Translations under genes and position numbers: made by a program
Notes under the pieces: model-generated
The model's database searches: none
Seen by the model: only the letters and a program-made list of their open reading frames with translations
What the model was told of the DNA's origin: nothing
Source: Nocardiopsis sp. FIRDI 009
GTDB taxonomy: Bacteria > Actinomycetota > Actinomycetes > Streptosporangiales > Streptosporangiaceae
Length of the DNA stretch: 64,000 bases
NCBI RefSeq assembly: GCF_003386285.1
Contig: NZ_QPNC01000024.1
Location: 1 to 64,000 of the forward strand
Direction: 5' to 3'
In this document: piece after piece, positions 36,131 to 46,474 of the stretch
Numbering within the stretch: the stretch's first letter is position 1
Layout: every line of letters starts with the position of its first letter

Positions 36131-37053
36131 ACCCGACGGCCGCCACACCGGAGGACGCCTCCTGGCCCCCGATCCCGACCCGCCTGCTCGTCCACGCCCT
36201 CGTGCGCGAGGACGGCACCGTCGACGCGGGCGATCTCTACTCGGTCGCCGGGCTGCTCGGCATGACCGACCAACAGGTCCGGCTCTGCGTCAAACGCCTC
36301 GTGAAGGAGGGCCGGTTCACCCACGAGGGCCGGGGGCGCAAGGCCCTGCTCCGCGCCACCCCCGACGCGTCGGGGGCCGTCGCCCCCGACGTCGACCTCG
36401 TCCGCCACGCCTACCGCCAGGACCACGGGCTCGCCCCCTGGAACGGCACCTGGCACCTCTTCGCCTTCGCCGTGTCCGAGTCCCGCAGGACCGCCCGGGA
36501 CGCCCTGCGCGACACCCTCCTGTACCTCGGCGCCGCCCCCCTCCAGGGCGGCCTCTACGTCTGCGCGAACCCGATCACGCCGCTCGTCGAGATCCGCGCC
36601 CGCGAACTGGGCCTCTCCGGTTCGCTCACCCACCTCACCAGCGACGACCTGTGCGTCGGGGGCCTCACCGACCCGACCGCCCTGGCCGCCGCCCTGTGGC
36701 CGCTCGACGAGATCGCAAAGCGGCACTCCCGTCTGGCCCGCCTCGCCGGCGCCTGCCTCGACCGGATCGACGCGGCGGAGCCGCTCACCGGACCCGAGCG
36801 GCTGACCATGGCCGTGCGTCTGGCCGCGGCCTTCACCGAGGCCATGGAGCCCGACCCCCTCCTGCCGCCGGAGCTGCTCCCCCAGCCCTGGGAGGGCACC
36901 AAGGCACGCCGCCTCGCCGCGGCCTGCTGGTCCGAACTCGCCGAGGCCGACTCCGCGGACGGCGCCTCCCCCTCCGGGCCGCGCCTGTTCTCCCTGTACG
37001 AGGGTGTGATGGACGACCCCGAACCGAACGGCGGCGAGCACCGCCCCGGCTGA
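36127..37053 (+). CDS. PaaX-family transcriptional regulator
   Basis: 308 aa. The N-terminal winged helix (LLVHALVREDGTVDAGDLYSVAGLLGMTDQQVRLCVKRLVKEGRF) and the PaaX central and C-terminal regions (WNGTWHLFAFAVSESRRTARDALRDTLLYLGAAPLQGGLYVCANP) are clear. PaaX proteins repress phenylacetate and other catabolic genes in response to an acyl-CoA. Its targets may include this operon or the divergent hydrolase. Confidence 0.85.
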   Translation: MNPTAATPEDASWPPIPTRLLVHALVREDGTVDAGDLYSVAGLLGMTDQQVRLCVKRLVKEGRFTHEGRGRKALLRATPDASGAVAPDVDLVRHAYRQDHGLAPWNGTWHLFAFAVSESRRTARDALRDTLLYLGAAPLQGGLYVCANPITPLVEIRARELGLSGSLTHLTSDDLCVGGLTDPTALAAALWPLDEIAKRHSRLARLAGACLDRIDAAEPLTGPERLTMAVRLAAAFTEAMEPDPLLPPELLPQPWEGTKARRLAAACWSELAEADSADGASPSGPRLFSLYEGVMDDPEPNGGEHRPG

Positions 37054-37098
37054 TCCCCGCCGCATCCGCGCTCCGGCGGGGGCTGTCTCCCTTTATTT

Positions 37099-37112
37099 TG
37101 CAACTTGTTGCA
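37099..37112. promoter_or_regulatory. palindromic operator upstream of the FadH-like gene
   Basis: TGCAACTTGTTGCA is a palindrome around two central bases, extended to ATTTTGCAACTTGTTGCATAAT with one mismatched pair. CATAAT at its right edge could be a -10. The PadR gene just downstream of the reductase is the most likely regulator. Confidence 0.6.
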
Positions 37113-37115
37113 TAA

Positions 37116-39185
<2,070 letters not shown>

Positions 39186-39205
39186 GCCGAACCTAGAATG
39201 CGCTC

Positions 39206-39772
39206 ATGTCCCTGCCCCACGCGATCCTCACCGCCCTGCTGGAGAAACCGTCCTCCGGGCTGGAGCTGACCCGCCGGTTCGACCGGTCGATCGGCTACTT
39301 CTGGTCCGCGACCCACCAGCAGATCTACCGCGAGCTGGGGAAGCTGGAGAAGGCGGGGCTCATCAGGGAGCTGCCGTCCGACACCCCCGCCCGGGGCAAG
39401 AGGAAGGCCTACGAGGTGCTGCCGACCGGCCGCACCGAGCTGGAGCGCTGGGTGGGCGAGTCGGAGGATCCCCGACCGCTCCGCGACCCCCTGCCGCTGC
39501 GGCTGCGCGCGGCGGGGGTCGTGGGTATCGGGGGCCTCGTGGGGGAGCTGCGCCGCCACCGTGCCCTGCACGCCGCCCAGTTGGAGGAGTACCGGGGGAT
39601 CGAGAAGCGCGACGCCGCCCGGGAGCGGGGCACGGAGCAGGACCGCGTGCAGCGCCTCGTGCTCAGGGCCGGAATCGACATGGAGACCTTCTGGGTCGCC
39701 TGGCTGGACGAGGCGATCGGCGAACTGGAGGGGCTCGGGGGCGCCGCCGGGGAGCGCCGGCCGCGGGCATGA
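39206..39772 (+). CDS. PadR-family transcriptional regulator
   Basis: 188 aa. The N-terminal PadR winged helix (LPHAILTALLEKPSSGLELTRRFDRSIGYFWSATHQQIYRELGKLEKAGLI) precedes a helical Vir-type C-terminal domain. A TAGAAT sits seven bases before the ATG, suggesting a leaderless transcript. It follows the FadH-like gene by 20 bp and may repress it through the palindrome at 37099. Confidence 0.88.
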   Translation: MSLPHAILTALLEKPSSGLELTRRFDRSIGYFWSATHQQIYRELGKLEKAGLIRELPSDTPARGKRKAYEVLPTGRTELERWVGESEDPRPLRDPLPLRLRAAGVVGIGGLVGELRRHRALHAAQLEEYRGIEKRDAARERGTEQDRVQRLVLRAGIDMETFWVAWLDEAIGELEGLGGAAGERRPRA

Positions 39773-39820
39773 CCCGGTGGGCGCCCGTGACCGCCCCGCT
39801 CCGGCCCGGGTCCCACACGG

Positions 39821-39854
39821 GCGGTCCCCGTCCCGGGGCGGGGGCGGGGACCGC
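39821..39854. terminator. bidirectional hairpin terminator
   Basis: Perfect 10-bp arms (39821-39830 and 39845-39854) with a G-rich 14-nt loop between the convergent PadR and membrane-protein genes. Confidence 0.65.
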
Positions 39855-39859
39855 GCCGT

Positions 39860-40585
39860 TCAGTCGGGCCGCCGCCCCGAGGCGACCATCGCGGCCAGGG
39901 CGACCCCGAAGGGGAGCAGGGTCGCCGCCACCGTCGCGACCGCCGTCACGAGCATGCCGGTGAGGGTTCCGGGGAGCAGCACGAACACGGCGGGCGCGAC
40001 CAGGGCGAGGAGGAGACCCGAGACGATCATGGTCCGCCCGGCCAGGGGCTGCACCCGCCGCCACGCCCCGGCCCACGCCCGGACGCCGGGGTCCGCGGGC
40101 GTCGACCACGAGCGCGCGGCCGAGGACGTGAGCACGCCCATGATCGCGAGCAGCACGCCGACGCTGATCCCCACCGTGGGCAGGACCGGGAACGACTCCC
40201 CGGTGCCCACGATGACGACCAGGCAGTGCACGACGAGGAAGAGCACCCCCATCACCGCGAGGACGGCGTCGAGGTTGCGGGCCCTGGCACGCGCGTCCCC
40301 GCCGACCTGAAGCCCCAGCCTCCGTTCGATGGCCCGGTCGAGGGGGGCGGCCGCGACCACCAGAGCGGACACCAGCACGGCGGCGACGGGCGCCAGGCTC
40401 ACGAACAGCGCGCGCGGCACCCGTATCGCCCCGCGCGGATCGGACGCCTCCCGCGTGGTCACCATCGCGGGCAACAGGTCCCAGGCCGCCCAGGTGATCG
40501 CGGCCATCGCCACCAGACACACCAGCGTGCAACCCAGGCCGATCGTGGGCAGGGAACGGTGGCGCCCCTCAGACGGCCGTGCCAC
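39860..40585 (-). CDS. SdpI/DUF1648-like multi-pass membrane protein
   Basis: 241 aa from GTG 40585, with about five to six membrane helices. The arrangement of an ArsR-type autorepressor coupled to a DUF1648/SdpI-like membrane protein suggests an immunity or signal-transducing membrane protein, but the sequence match to SdpI is weak. GAGGAGGG lies upstream. The start overlaps the ArsR stop region by 17 bp. Confidence 0.65.
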   Translation of the reverse strand: MARPSEGRHRSLPTIGLGCTLVCLVAMAAITWAAWDLLPAMVTTREASDPRGAIRVPRALFVSLAPVAAVLVSALVVAAAPLDRAIERRLGLQVGGDARARARNLDAVLAVMGVLFLVVHCLVVIVGTGESFPVLPTVGISVGVLLAIMGVLTSSAARSWSTPADPGVRAWAGAWRRVQPLAGRTMIVSGLLLALVAPAVFVLLPGTLTGMLVTAVATVAATLLPFGVALAAMVASGRRPD

Positions 40586-40922
40586 GAAGGTCCCTCCTCG
40601 TCTCCGGGTCCGCGTCCTCCCCGGGGGTCCGACCGTTGCGCACGGACGGCAGACCACCCAGCCCCGCCAGGTCCAGGACTCCGTTCACCCCCTCCATGAG
40701 GGCCCCCTTGTCCACGCGATAGTGAATGCGCACCCCGGCCCTGGTGGGCACGACGAGGCCGGCCTCACGCAGCGTGCGCAGGTGCGCCGACAGCGTCGGT
40801 TTGTTGATCCCCAGGTGCTCGGAAATGGCACTCGCGGTCATGTTCGGTTCCTCTTGGAGAAGCTTGAGGAGCTTACGCCGAGAAGGATGGGAAACCGCAG
40901 GGTAGAACGCTTCCTGAGACAT
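40569..40922 (-). CDS. ArsR-family transcriptional regulator
   Basis: 117 aa. The winged helix (FYPAVSHPSRRKLLKLLQEEPNMTASAISEHLGINKPTLSAHLRTLREAGLV) is typical of ArsR; no metal-binding Cys pairs are seen, so the signal is probably not a metal. ATG 40922 has GGGAGAGGG upstream. It is translationally linked to the membrane-protein gene and divergent from the sensor kinase. Confidence 0.88.
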   Translation of the reverse strand: MSQEAFYPAVSHPSRRKLLKLLQEEPNMTASAISEHLGINKPTLSAHLRTLREAGLVVPTRAGVRIHYRVDKGALMEGVNGVLDLAGLGGLPSVRNGRTPGEDADPETRRDLRGTAV

Positions 40923-40993
40923 GAGTCCCTCTCCCGCTGAACGCTTTTCCCGCATCCTAGGAAGCGGCCGGACGGTCGCACATCCCCCTGCTG

Positions 40994-41005
40994 GCACGAT
41001 CGTGC
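40994..41005. promoter_or_regulatory. palindrome in the ArsR/kinase divergent gap
   Basis: GCACGATCGTGC is a perfect 12-bp palindrome between the ArsR and kinase starts. It may be an operator of the ArsR protein or of the cluster's response regulator. Confidence 0.35.
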
Positions 41006-41105
41006 ACGGGCCGCCGAACGCCCGCGTATGCCTGATGTCATGGACGGGGCGCGCGATGCGCACCGGCCCCGGGCCGCGCCGTCCGTCCCGGTTATGTTGT
41101 GGGAC

Positions 41106-42365
41106 ATGGCCGACGGCAGAAAAAGCGTGTCCGCGCATTGGCTCGGTTTCGACGGTGAACGCGCGCCCCGGGCCCTCTCGCTCTTCTTCTGGGGCGCGAT
41201 GGTGTGGTTTCTCCTGTTCAATGCGGTGCCCCCGGCGCTGTACGAGGAGGCCGGGCAGTTCAGCCGCCTCTCGAACGAGGCCGGGACGTCGTTGCGGATC
41301 TCCGGCTTCGCGGTGGTGGTGGTGCTCGCCGTGCTCTGGTTCCGGGTCCCGTGGTCGACGCGCGCGGGAGCGGGGGCTCGGGGGGCGGCGCTCCTCTTCT
41401 ACGTCGGAACGCTCTACTTCCTGCTGTGGGGCGGCTTCCCGTCGTTCGTGCTGATGATGCTCGCCATCTGCAACGCCGTCCTGGTCTTCGGCACCCCGAC
41501 CGCCGTCGCCTACATCGCCACCGTGGCGCTCTCCGCCTTCGTCACGGTCGTCTTCAGCCCCGGGCAGAGCCCCGTCGCCGCCCTGCTGAGCATGGCGCTC
41601 GTCGCCTTCCAGTCCCTGACCATCCTCATCGTCTTCCTCGCCCTCATGCAGGCCCGTCAGGGCGCCATCGAACGGGAACGGCTGATGGGGGAACTGGAAC
41701 GGGCGCACACCGAACTCCGCCGCAACGCCGACCGCATAGGTGAGTTGACCGTCACCGCGGAGCGCACCCGCATGGCCCGCGAGATGCACGACTCCGTCGG
41801 GCACTACCTCACGGTGATCAACCTGTCGCTGTCCAACGCGCAGCGCTTCCGCCTGCTGCGGCCCGAGGACGCGTGGACGGAGGTGCGCAGCGCGCAGGAT
41901 CTCGCCCGGGAGGCGCTGCGGGACACCAGACGCTGGGTCCGTGCGCTGCGTCCGCTGAAGTTGGAGGGCCGGGCGGGCGTGGAGGCCATGCGGTCGCTGG
42001 CCGAGTCGCTGGCCGGACCGGACATCGACATCCGCTTCACCCAGGAGGGGGAGTGGCCGGACACGGGCGACGAGGTCGAGCTCTCCTGCTATCGGACGCT
42101 CCAGGAGGCCCTGACCAACGCCCTGCGCCACTCCAGGGCGGACCGGGTGCTCGTGCGGGTCCGCTGCTCCGACGGCATCGAGCTGGAGGTCGGCGACAAC
42201 GGCGTGGGGGCGGACCCCGAGGCGCTCGACGCGGGCAACGGGCTACGCGGGCTGCGGGAACGGATCGACGCGGTCGGCGGGCACCTGCGGGTCGAGGGCA
42301 GGGGAGCGGCGGGCGGCGTACGGTTGCTCGCCCGCTTCCCGGCCCGCCCGCCGGACGCCTCCTGA
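41106..42365 (+). CDS. sensor histidine kinase of the lanthipeptide cluster
   Basis: About 419 aa. The N-terminal half has five to six membrane helices. The HisKA_3 dimerisation domain contains the phosphorylated His in MAREMHDSVGHYLTVINLS, and the HATPase domain ends with ELEVGDNGVGADPE and NGLRGLRERIDAVGG. This is the NarL/DesK-type architecture. No response regulator is adjacent; the NarL-type regulator at 49984-50673, across the cluster, is the probable partner. ATG 41106 or 41094 is possible; neither has a strong ribosome site. Confidence 0.88.
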   Translation: MADGRKSVSAHWLGFDGERAPRALSLFFWGAMVWFLLFNAVPPALYEEAGQFSRLSNEAGTSLRISGFAVVVVLAVLWFRVPWSTRAGAGARGAALLFYVGTLYFLLWGGFPSFVLMMLAICNAVLVFGTPTAVAYIATVALSAFVTVVFSPGQSPVAALLSMALVAFQSLTILIVFLALMQARQGAIERERLMGELERAHTELRRNADRIGELTVTAERTRMAREMHDSVGHYLTVINLSLSNAQRFRLLRPEDAWTEVRSAQDLAREALRDTRRWVRALRPLKLEGRAGVEAMRSLAESLAGPDIDIRFTQEGEWPDTGDEVELSCYRTLQEALTNALRHSRADRVLVRVRCSDGIELEVGDNGVGADPEALDAGNGLRGLRERIDAVGGHLRVEGRGAAGGVRLLARFPARPPDAS

Positions 42366-42573
42366 CCGCCCGGGCACGTGTCGGCGCGGCCCCCGACGCC
42401 GGGGCGCGCGCCCCGGCTCCCGACCGTGTGGCCTCGCGGACGAGCGCCGTGTGACGGGCCGTGCACGAATGGATATTTTCATGATTCACGAACAATAATG
42501 AATGGCAGAAACAACGCCCGCCCACAAGGGGGACGGCTGGCCTGATGTGGACTTTCGCCCCCGATTAATTCAA

Positions 42574-42603
42574 TTGACCGAGAACGACAAATCCCCCTAG
42601 AGT
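42574..42603 (+). promoter_or_regulatory. promoter of the lanthipeptide synthetase
   Basis: TTGACC (42574-42579), an 18-bp spacer and TAGAGT (42598-42603) lie about 40 bp before the lanKC start. The 5'-side (42460-42600) is AT-richer than its surroundings and may hold activator sites. Confidence 0.65.
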
Positions 42604-42643
42604 GACGCTCGGCCAACAGGACCCCCGACCACCAGGGCGGACG

Positions 42644-45244
42644 ATGAAGCTCAGATATTTCGAGTACTGTCTGGCGGACAGACTCTTCTACGACGAGCCG
42701 AACCGATGGAACGCCGATCGCGGCGGTTACCATCAGTCCTCCATACCGGTTCCCGAAGGTTGGGTCACCGCGGTCAGAGGCCCTTGGTTCAACTTTCTGC
42801 GGAAGGATTCGGCGCTCCGCGATCAGGGCTGGAAGGTCCATGTCTCGGCCAATCGTGAATCCGCGCAGAAAGTCCTCGACATCACGTCCGAGTACTGCTT
42901 CGCACACGGCATCCCGTTCAAGTTCCTGGTCGGCGAGTCCGCACTCATCTCCCGGAACCTGAAGTACGCCGACCGAGGAGGCAGCGGGAAGTTCATCACC
43001 GTCTACCCGGCCGACGACACGCAGCTCCAGCGGATCCTGGAGGACCTGGAGGGGCCGCTCAGCGGACTCGGCGGGGCCTACATCCTGAGCGACCTGCGGT
43101 GGAAGGAGGGCCCCCTCTACGTCCGCTACGGCGGCTTCGCCGAACGCCACACCCGCAACGAACTCGGCGAACCCGTCCCCGCGATCGAGACGCCGGACGG
43201 CGACCTCGTCCCGGACCGGCGCGACCCCGTCTTCACCTGCCCTGACTGGGTCACCGTCCCCGAGTTCCTGCGCCCCGCGGTCGAGGAGCGCTCACGGAGC
43301 ACGCCCCCGGACGGGTTCCCCTACACCATCGACTCCGCCCTGCACTTCTCCAACGGCGGGGGCATCTACCTGGCCACCCGGGTCGACGACCCCGACGGGC
43401 CCAAAGTGGTCCTCAAGGAGGCGCGTCCCCATGCCGGTCTGGACCAGATCGGCCGGGACGCGGTCACCCGGCTCAAGCGCGAGTACGACTTCCTGAAGCG
43501 ACTCGCCGACGTCGAGACGGTGGTCGACGTCCACGACTACTTCGAACTGTGGGAGCACCACTTCCTGGTCCAGGAGTACGTCGAGGGCACCACGCTCAAC
43601 AAGGAGATGGTGGCCCGCCTGCCGCTGATCAGACCGCACCAGAACGAGGCCGCGCTCGCGGAGTACACCTCCTGGGCCCTGGACGTGACCGCACAGGTCG
43701 AGGACGCGGTGTCGGGACTGCACCGGGCGGGCATCGCCTTCGGCGACCTGCACCCCAACAACGTGCTCCTGCGTGAGGACGGCAGGGTCTGCCTGGTCGA
43801 CTTCGAGATCTCCACCTACACCGACAGCGAACAGCGGATCGGCATGGGCGCGCCCGGCTTCATCCCACCCGACGAACGGGGCGCCGTCGCCGCCGACCGC
43901 TACGCGCTGGCCTGCATCAAGCTCGCGATGTTCCTCCCCGTGACCGTCCTGCTCACCCTGGACGGCCACAGCGCGGAGCGGCTGGTGGAAGAGGTGGAAC
44001 AGCGTTTCCCCGTGCCCGAGGGGTGGGGCGGGGCCGTTCTCGCCGACCTCGACCTCGGCCCGTCCGGGTGGGCGGGCACACCGGCGGAGATGCGGCGCAG
44101 CCACGAACTCATCGTCGGGGGGAAGGAACGCCGACCCGACTGGTCGGCTCTGGAGGACTCGGTGGGCCGCGCCGTCTGGGCGAGCGCCACACCGCAGCGG
44201 ACCGACCGGCTCTTCCCCGGCGACGTGGGCCAGTTCGACTTCGGCGGCCTCGGCATGGCCTACGGAGCCGCGGGCGTGCTGTACGCGATGTCGGTCGCGG
44301 GCCAGGGCACACGACCCGAGCACGAGGACTGGCTGATGCGGCGGGTCCGCGAACACAGGGGCCCGCACCGGCTCGGTTTCTACGACGGCCTGCACGGCAT
44401 CGCCTACGCGCTCGACCACTTGGGCCGGCGCGCGGAGGCCGAGGAGGTCCTGGACATGGCGCAGGCCGACGGGAACGTCGCCATGTCCCACGAACTCTTC
44501 GGCGGGCTGAGCGGTGTGGCCCTCAACCGCCTGCACTTCGCCGACCGCCTCGGCGACCGCGATCTGCTGCGTCAGGCCGAGCGCGACGCCGAGACGATCG
44601 CCGACCGGCTGCGGCAGGACCCGCCGCCGCTGATCGACGAGCAGGGAAGGCACCGCAGAGCCGGTCTCCTGTACGGCGCCTCGGGTCACGCACTGCTCTC
44701 CCTGCGGCTCTACGACGCGACCGGCGATCAGGCGCACCTGGACAACGCCGCCCTCGCCATCGAGCACGACCTGGAGACCTGCATCCACTCGGAGGAGGAC
44801 GACACCCTCCTGTCGAACGAGGGTTGGCGCAGCATGCCCTACGTCGGCACGGGGTCGGCGGGGATCGGCGTCGTCATCACCGAATACCTGCGCCACCGGG
44901 AGAACCCCGAGTTCGCGACGGCGCTGGCGCGCATCCGCAGAGCGGCCGAACCCGAGTTCTGCGTCTGCCCGATCCTCTTCCACGGCACCGCGGGCCAGAT
45001 GGCCTTCCTCGCCCACCTGAGCGATCCCTGCCGGCCCGACCCCGACCTGGCGCACGCCGTGCGATCCCAGCGGGACCACCTGCGACGCCACATGGTCGGC
45101 CTGCGCGGGAACGTCGCCTTCCCCGGGGACCAGCTGATGCGCCTGTCCATGGACCTGGGCACCGGCAGCGCGGGGATCCTCCTCGCCCTCGCGGCGGTGA
45201 AGGACGACCGCCAGCCGATGCTGCCCTTCCTGACCCGGCACTGA
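42644..45244 (+). CDS. lanKC: class III lanthipeptide synthetase (LanKC)
   Basis: 866 aa, trifunctional enzyme that phosphorylates Ser/Thr of the precursor, eliminates phosphate and cyclises with Cys to lanthionine or labionin. Residues about 1-210 form the lyase domain. The Ser/Thr kinase domain follows (about 220-520), with the ATP-binding Lys in VVLKEARP near 257, the catalytic loop GDLHPNNVLL near 367 and VDFE near 385. The C-terminal LanC-like cyclase (about 530-866) has Gly-rich repeats but FHGTAG near 779 where Zn-binding cyclases have CHG. Loss of the Zn ligands marks class III rather than class IV. ATG 42644 begins MKLRYFEYC. It is followed by five precursor genes. Confidence 0.93.
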   Translation: MKLRYFEYCLADRLFYDEPNRWNADRGGYHQSSIPVPEGWVTAVRGPWFNFLRKDSALRDQGWKVHVSANRESAQKVLDITSEYCFAHGIPFKFLVGESALISRNLKYADRGGSGKFITVYPADDTQLQRILEDLEGPLSGLGGAYILSDLRWKEGPLYVRYGGFAERHTRNELGEPVPAIETPDGDLVPDRRDPVFTCPDWVTVPEFLRPAVEERSRSTPPDGFPYTIDSALHFSNGGGIYLATRVDDPDGPKVVLKEARPHAGLDQIGRDAVTRLKREYDFLKRLADVETVVDVHDYFELWEHHFLVQEYVEGTTLNKEMVARLPLIRPHQNEAALAEYTSWALDVTAQVEDAVSGLHRAGIAFGDLHPNNVLLREDGRVCLVDFEISTYTDSEQRIGMGAPGFIPPDERGAVAADRYALACIKLAMFLPVTVLLTLDGHSAERLVEEVEQRFPVPEGWGGAVLADLDLGPSGWAGTPAEMRRSHELIVGGKERRPDWSALEDSVGRAVWASATPQRTDRLFPGDVGQFDFGGLGMAYGAAGVLYAMSVAGQGTRPEHEDWLMRRVREHRGPHRLGFYDGLHGIAYALDHLGRRAEAEEVLDMAQADGNVAMSHELFGGLSGVALNRLHFADRLGDRDLLRQAERDAETIADRLRQDPPPLIDEQGRHRRAGLLYGASGHALLSLRLYDATGDQAHLDNAALAIEHDLETCIHSEEDDTLLSNEGWRSMPYVGTGSAGIGVVITEYLRHRENPEFATALARIRRAAEPEFCVCPILFHGTAGQMAFLAHLSDPCRPDPDLAHAVRSQRDHLRRHMVGLRGNVAFPGDQLMRLSMDLGTGSAGILLALAAVKDDRQPMLPFLTRH

Positions 45245-45346
45245 CGCCTCCCTCCGGCCGTCCGGGGAACGGCCGACGGAGCGGCAGGCCGATCGACCCG
45301 CCTCACCCGGAGGCGGCCCACACCGAGAACGGAAAGGAGGAAAGCC

Positions 45347-45469
45347 ATGTCCTTCGTCCTCGACCTGCAGTCCGTGCGGGTGGACGCCGCGAACGAGGTG
45401 GAAGCCATGGGGCCGAGCACCGTCAGCCCCATCTTCTGCCTGAGCAGCACGTCGGTCATCGCCTGCTAG
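45347..45469 (+). CDS. lanA1: class III lanthipeptide precursor 1
   Basis: 40 aa. Leader MSFVLDLQSVRVDAANE, with the LDLQ motif recognised by class III synthetases. The core carries two labionin motifs, STVSPIFC and SSTSVIAC, one residue apart, and ends at the last Cys. AAAGGAGG precedes the ATG. It lies 102 bp after lanKC. A short hairpin (about 45255-45277) in the gap may separate expression levels. Confidence 0.93.
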   Translation: MSFVLDLQSVRVDAANEVEAMGPSTVSPIFCLSSTSVIAC

Positions 45470-45690
45470 GCGGTGTGCTCCGGGGCCTCGACCACGCCCG
45501 CCGGCGCCCTCGACGGACGTCCGCGGCGCGGTGCCCACCGTGTTCGGGCAGCCGAACGGCACCCCCGGGTGGCCGTTCCGGGAACAGGCCCCAGGAGGTG
45601 AGGGGACGGTCGTACCCGCCCCCACTCCGTGACCGGCCGGCGCCCCGTGCCCCACGCGGTCGCCGCCACATCCCGACCCAAGGAGACCCG

Positions 45691-45810
45691 ATGTCCTTCG
45701 TCCTCGACCTGCAGGCGATGCCCGACCGTCTCGGTTCCCAGGCCCAGCTCAAGCCCAGCACCTGGAGCTGGTTCGGGTGCTTCAGCAACGCCAGCATCGC
45801 CGCCTGCTGA
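45691..45810 (+). CDS. lanA2: class III lanthipeptide precursor 2
   Basis: 39 aa. Leader MSFVLDLQAMPDRLGS; core with STWSWFGC and SNASIAAC one residue apart, ending in Cys. Trp-Ser-Trp-Phe in the first ring echoes the aromatic rings of labyrinthopeptins. AAGGAGA lies upstream. The 221-bp gap before it holds no further precursor. Confidence 0.93.
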   Translation: MSFVLDLQAMPDRLGSQAQLKPSTWSWFGCFSNASIAAC

Positions 45811-45842
45811 CACCGTCGCCCACGGCAAGGAGAGGAAGGCAC

Positions 45843-45968
45843 ATGTCCTTCGTACTGAACCTGCAGAGCCTGGACAGCGACAACGCGACCGGTGAGGAGG
45901 GGCTCGGCCCCCTCAGCACCGAGAGCGTCTTCGCCTGCCAGAGCGGCACCAGCTTCTTCTGGTGCTGA
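45843..45968 (+). CDS. lanA3: class III lanthipeptide precursor 3
   Basis: 41 aa. Leader MSFVLNLQSLDSDNATGEEG (Asn in place of Asp in the LDLQ motif); core with STESVFAC and SGTSFFWC one residue apart, ending in Cys. AAGGAGAGGAAGG lies upstream. It starts 32 bp after lanA2. Confidence 0.93.
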   Translation: MSFVLNLQSLDSDNATGEEGLGPLSTESVFACQSGTSFFWC

Positions 45969-45974
45969 CCGCTC

Positions 45975-46011
45975 CCCGGGGCGGGCGCCCGGCCACCGCC
46001 CCCGCCCCGGG
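45975..46011 (+). promoter_or_regulatory. hairpin between lanA3 and lanA4
   Basis: An 11-bp perfect stem (45975-45985 and 46001-46011) directly after lanA3. It may protect the upstream mRNA or partly terminate transcription. Confidence 0.5.
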
Positions 46012-46054
46012 ACCCCGTCCGGCCCCCGGACACCCCCCGACAGAGAGGAAGACC

Positions 46055-46183
46055 ATGTCCTACGTCCTCGACCTGCAGTCCATGGACTCCGCCGCGTCCG
46101 GCGACGCCCCCGCGAGCTGGAGCCCGGGCAGCACCATCAGCAGCTTCGGCTGCTTCTCCACCGCCAGCGTCGCCCTCTGCTGA
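46055..46183 (+). CDS. lanA4: class III lanthipeptide precursor 4
   Basis: 42 aa. Leader MSYVLDLQSMDSAASGDAP; core with STISSFGC and STASVALC one residue apart, ending in Cys. GAGAGGAAG lies upstream. The core most resembles that of lanA2, suggesting duplication and divergence. Confidence 0.93.
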   Translation: MSYVLDLQSMDSAASGDAPASWSPGSTISSFGCFSTASVALC

Positions 46184-46231
46184 CGACCCCGAAACCGATC
46201 ACATCCCCGTCCACCCCGGAAAGGAAACCCC

Positions 46232-46402
46232 ATGGGATTCGTCCTCGACCTCCAGGCGCAGGTCGGCTACAACGACCGCGCGCAGGCCGACGCCGCCAGC
46301 ACCATCATCAGCACGGCCAGCCTCAGCGTGTGCGTGGCGAGCACCGCCAGCGCCGCCGGGTGCGCCACCGGTAGCACGATCAGCGTCGTCGCCTGCGCCT
46401 GA
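46232..46402 (+). CDS. lanA5: class III lanthipeptide precursor 5, three labionin motifs
   Basis: 56 aa, the longest of the set. Leader MGFVLDLQAQVGYNDRAQ. The core has three S-x-x-S-x-x-x-C motifs: STASLSVC (27-34), STASAAGC (37-44) and STISVVAC (48-55), separated by two and three residues, with one Ala after the final Cys. If all cyclise, the product would have three labionins. AAAGGAAA lies upstream, and a 13-bp-stem hairpin starts six bases after the stop. Confidence 0.9.
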   Translation: MGFVLDLQAQVGYNDRAQADAASTIISTASLSVCVASTASAAGCATGSTISVVACA

Positions 46403-46407
46403 TCGAC

Positions 46408-46436
46408 GGCGGTCCGCGCCCCGGGCGCGGACCGCC
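46408..46436 (+). terminator. hairpin between the precursor genes and the ABC genes
   Basis: Perfect 13-bp arms (46408-46420 and 46424-46436) with a 3-nt loop, no T-run. A partial terminator or mRNA-stabilising hairpin here would keep precursor transcript above exporter transcript. Confidence 0.65.
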
Positions 46437-46474
46437 CCGCCCGTTCCCGCAGAACCACCCGGGGAGCCGCCTCC

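Noticed and set aside
42644..45244. Class IV (LanL) synthetase
   Set aside because: The cyclase domain lacks the Cys/Cys/His zinc ligands (FHG instead of CHG), which fits class III.
45470..45690. An additional precursor gene between lanA1 and lanA2
   Set aside because: No small frame with the LDLQ leader or S-x-x-S-x-x-x-C motif was found despite an AGGAGG near 45594.
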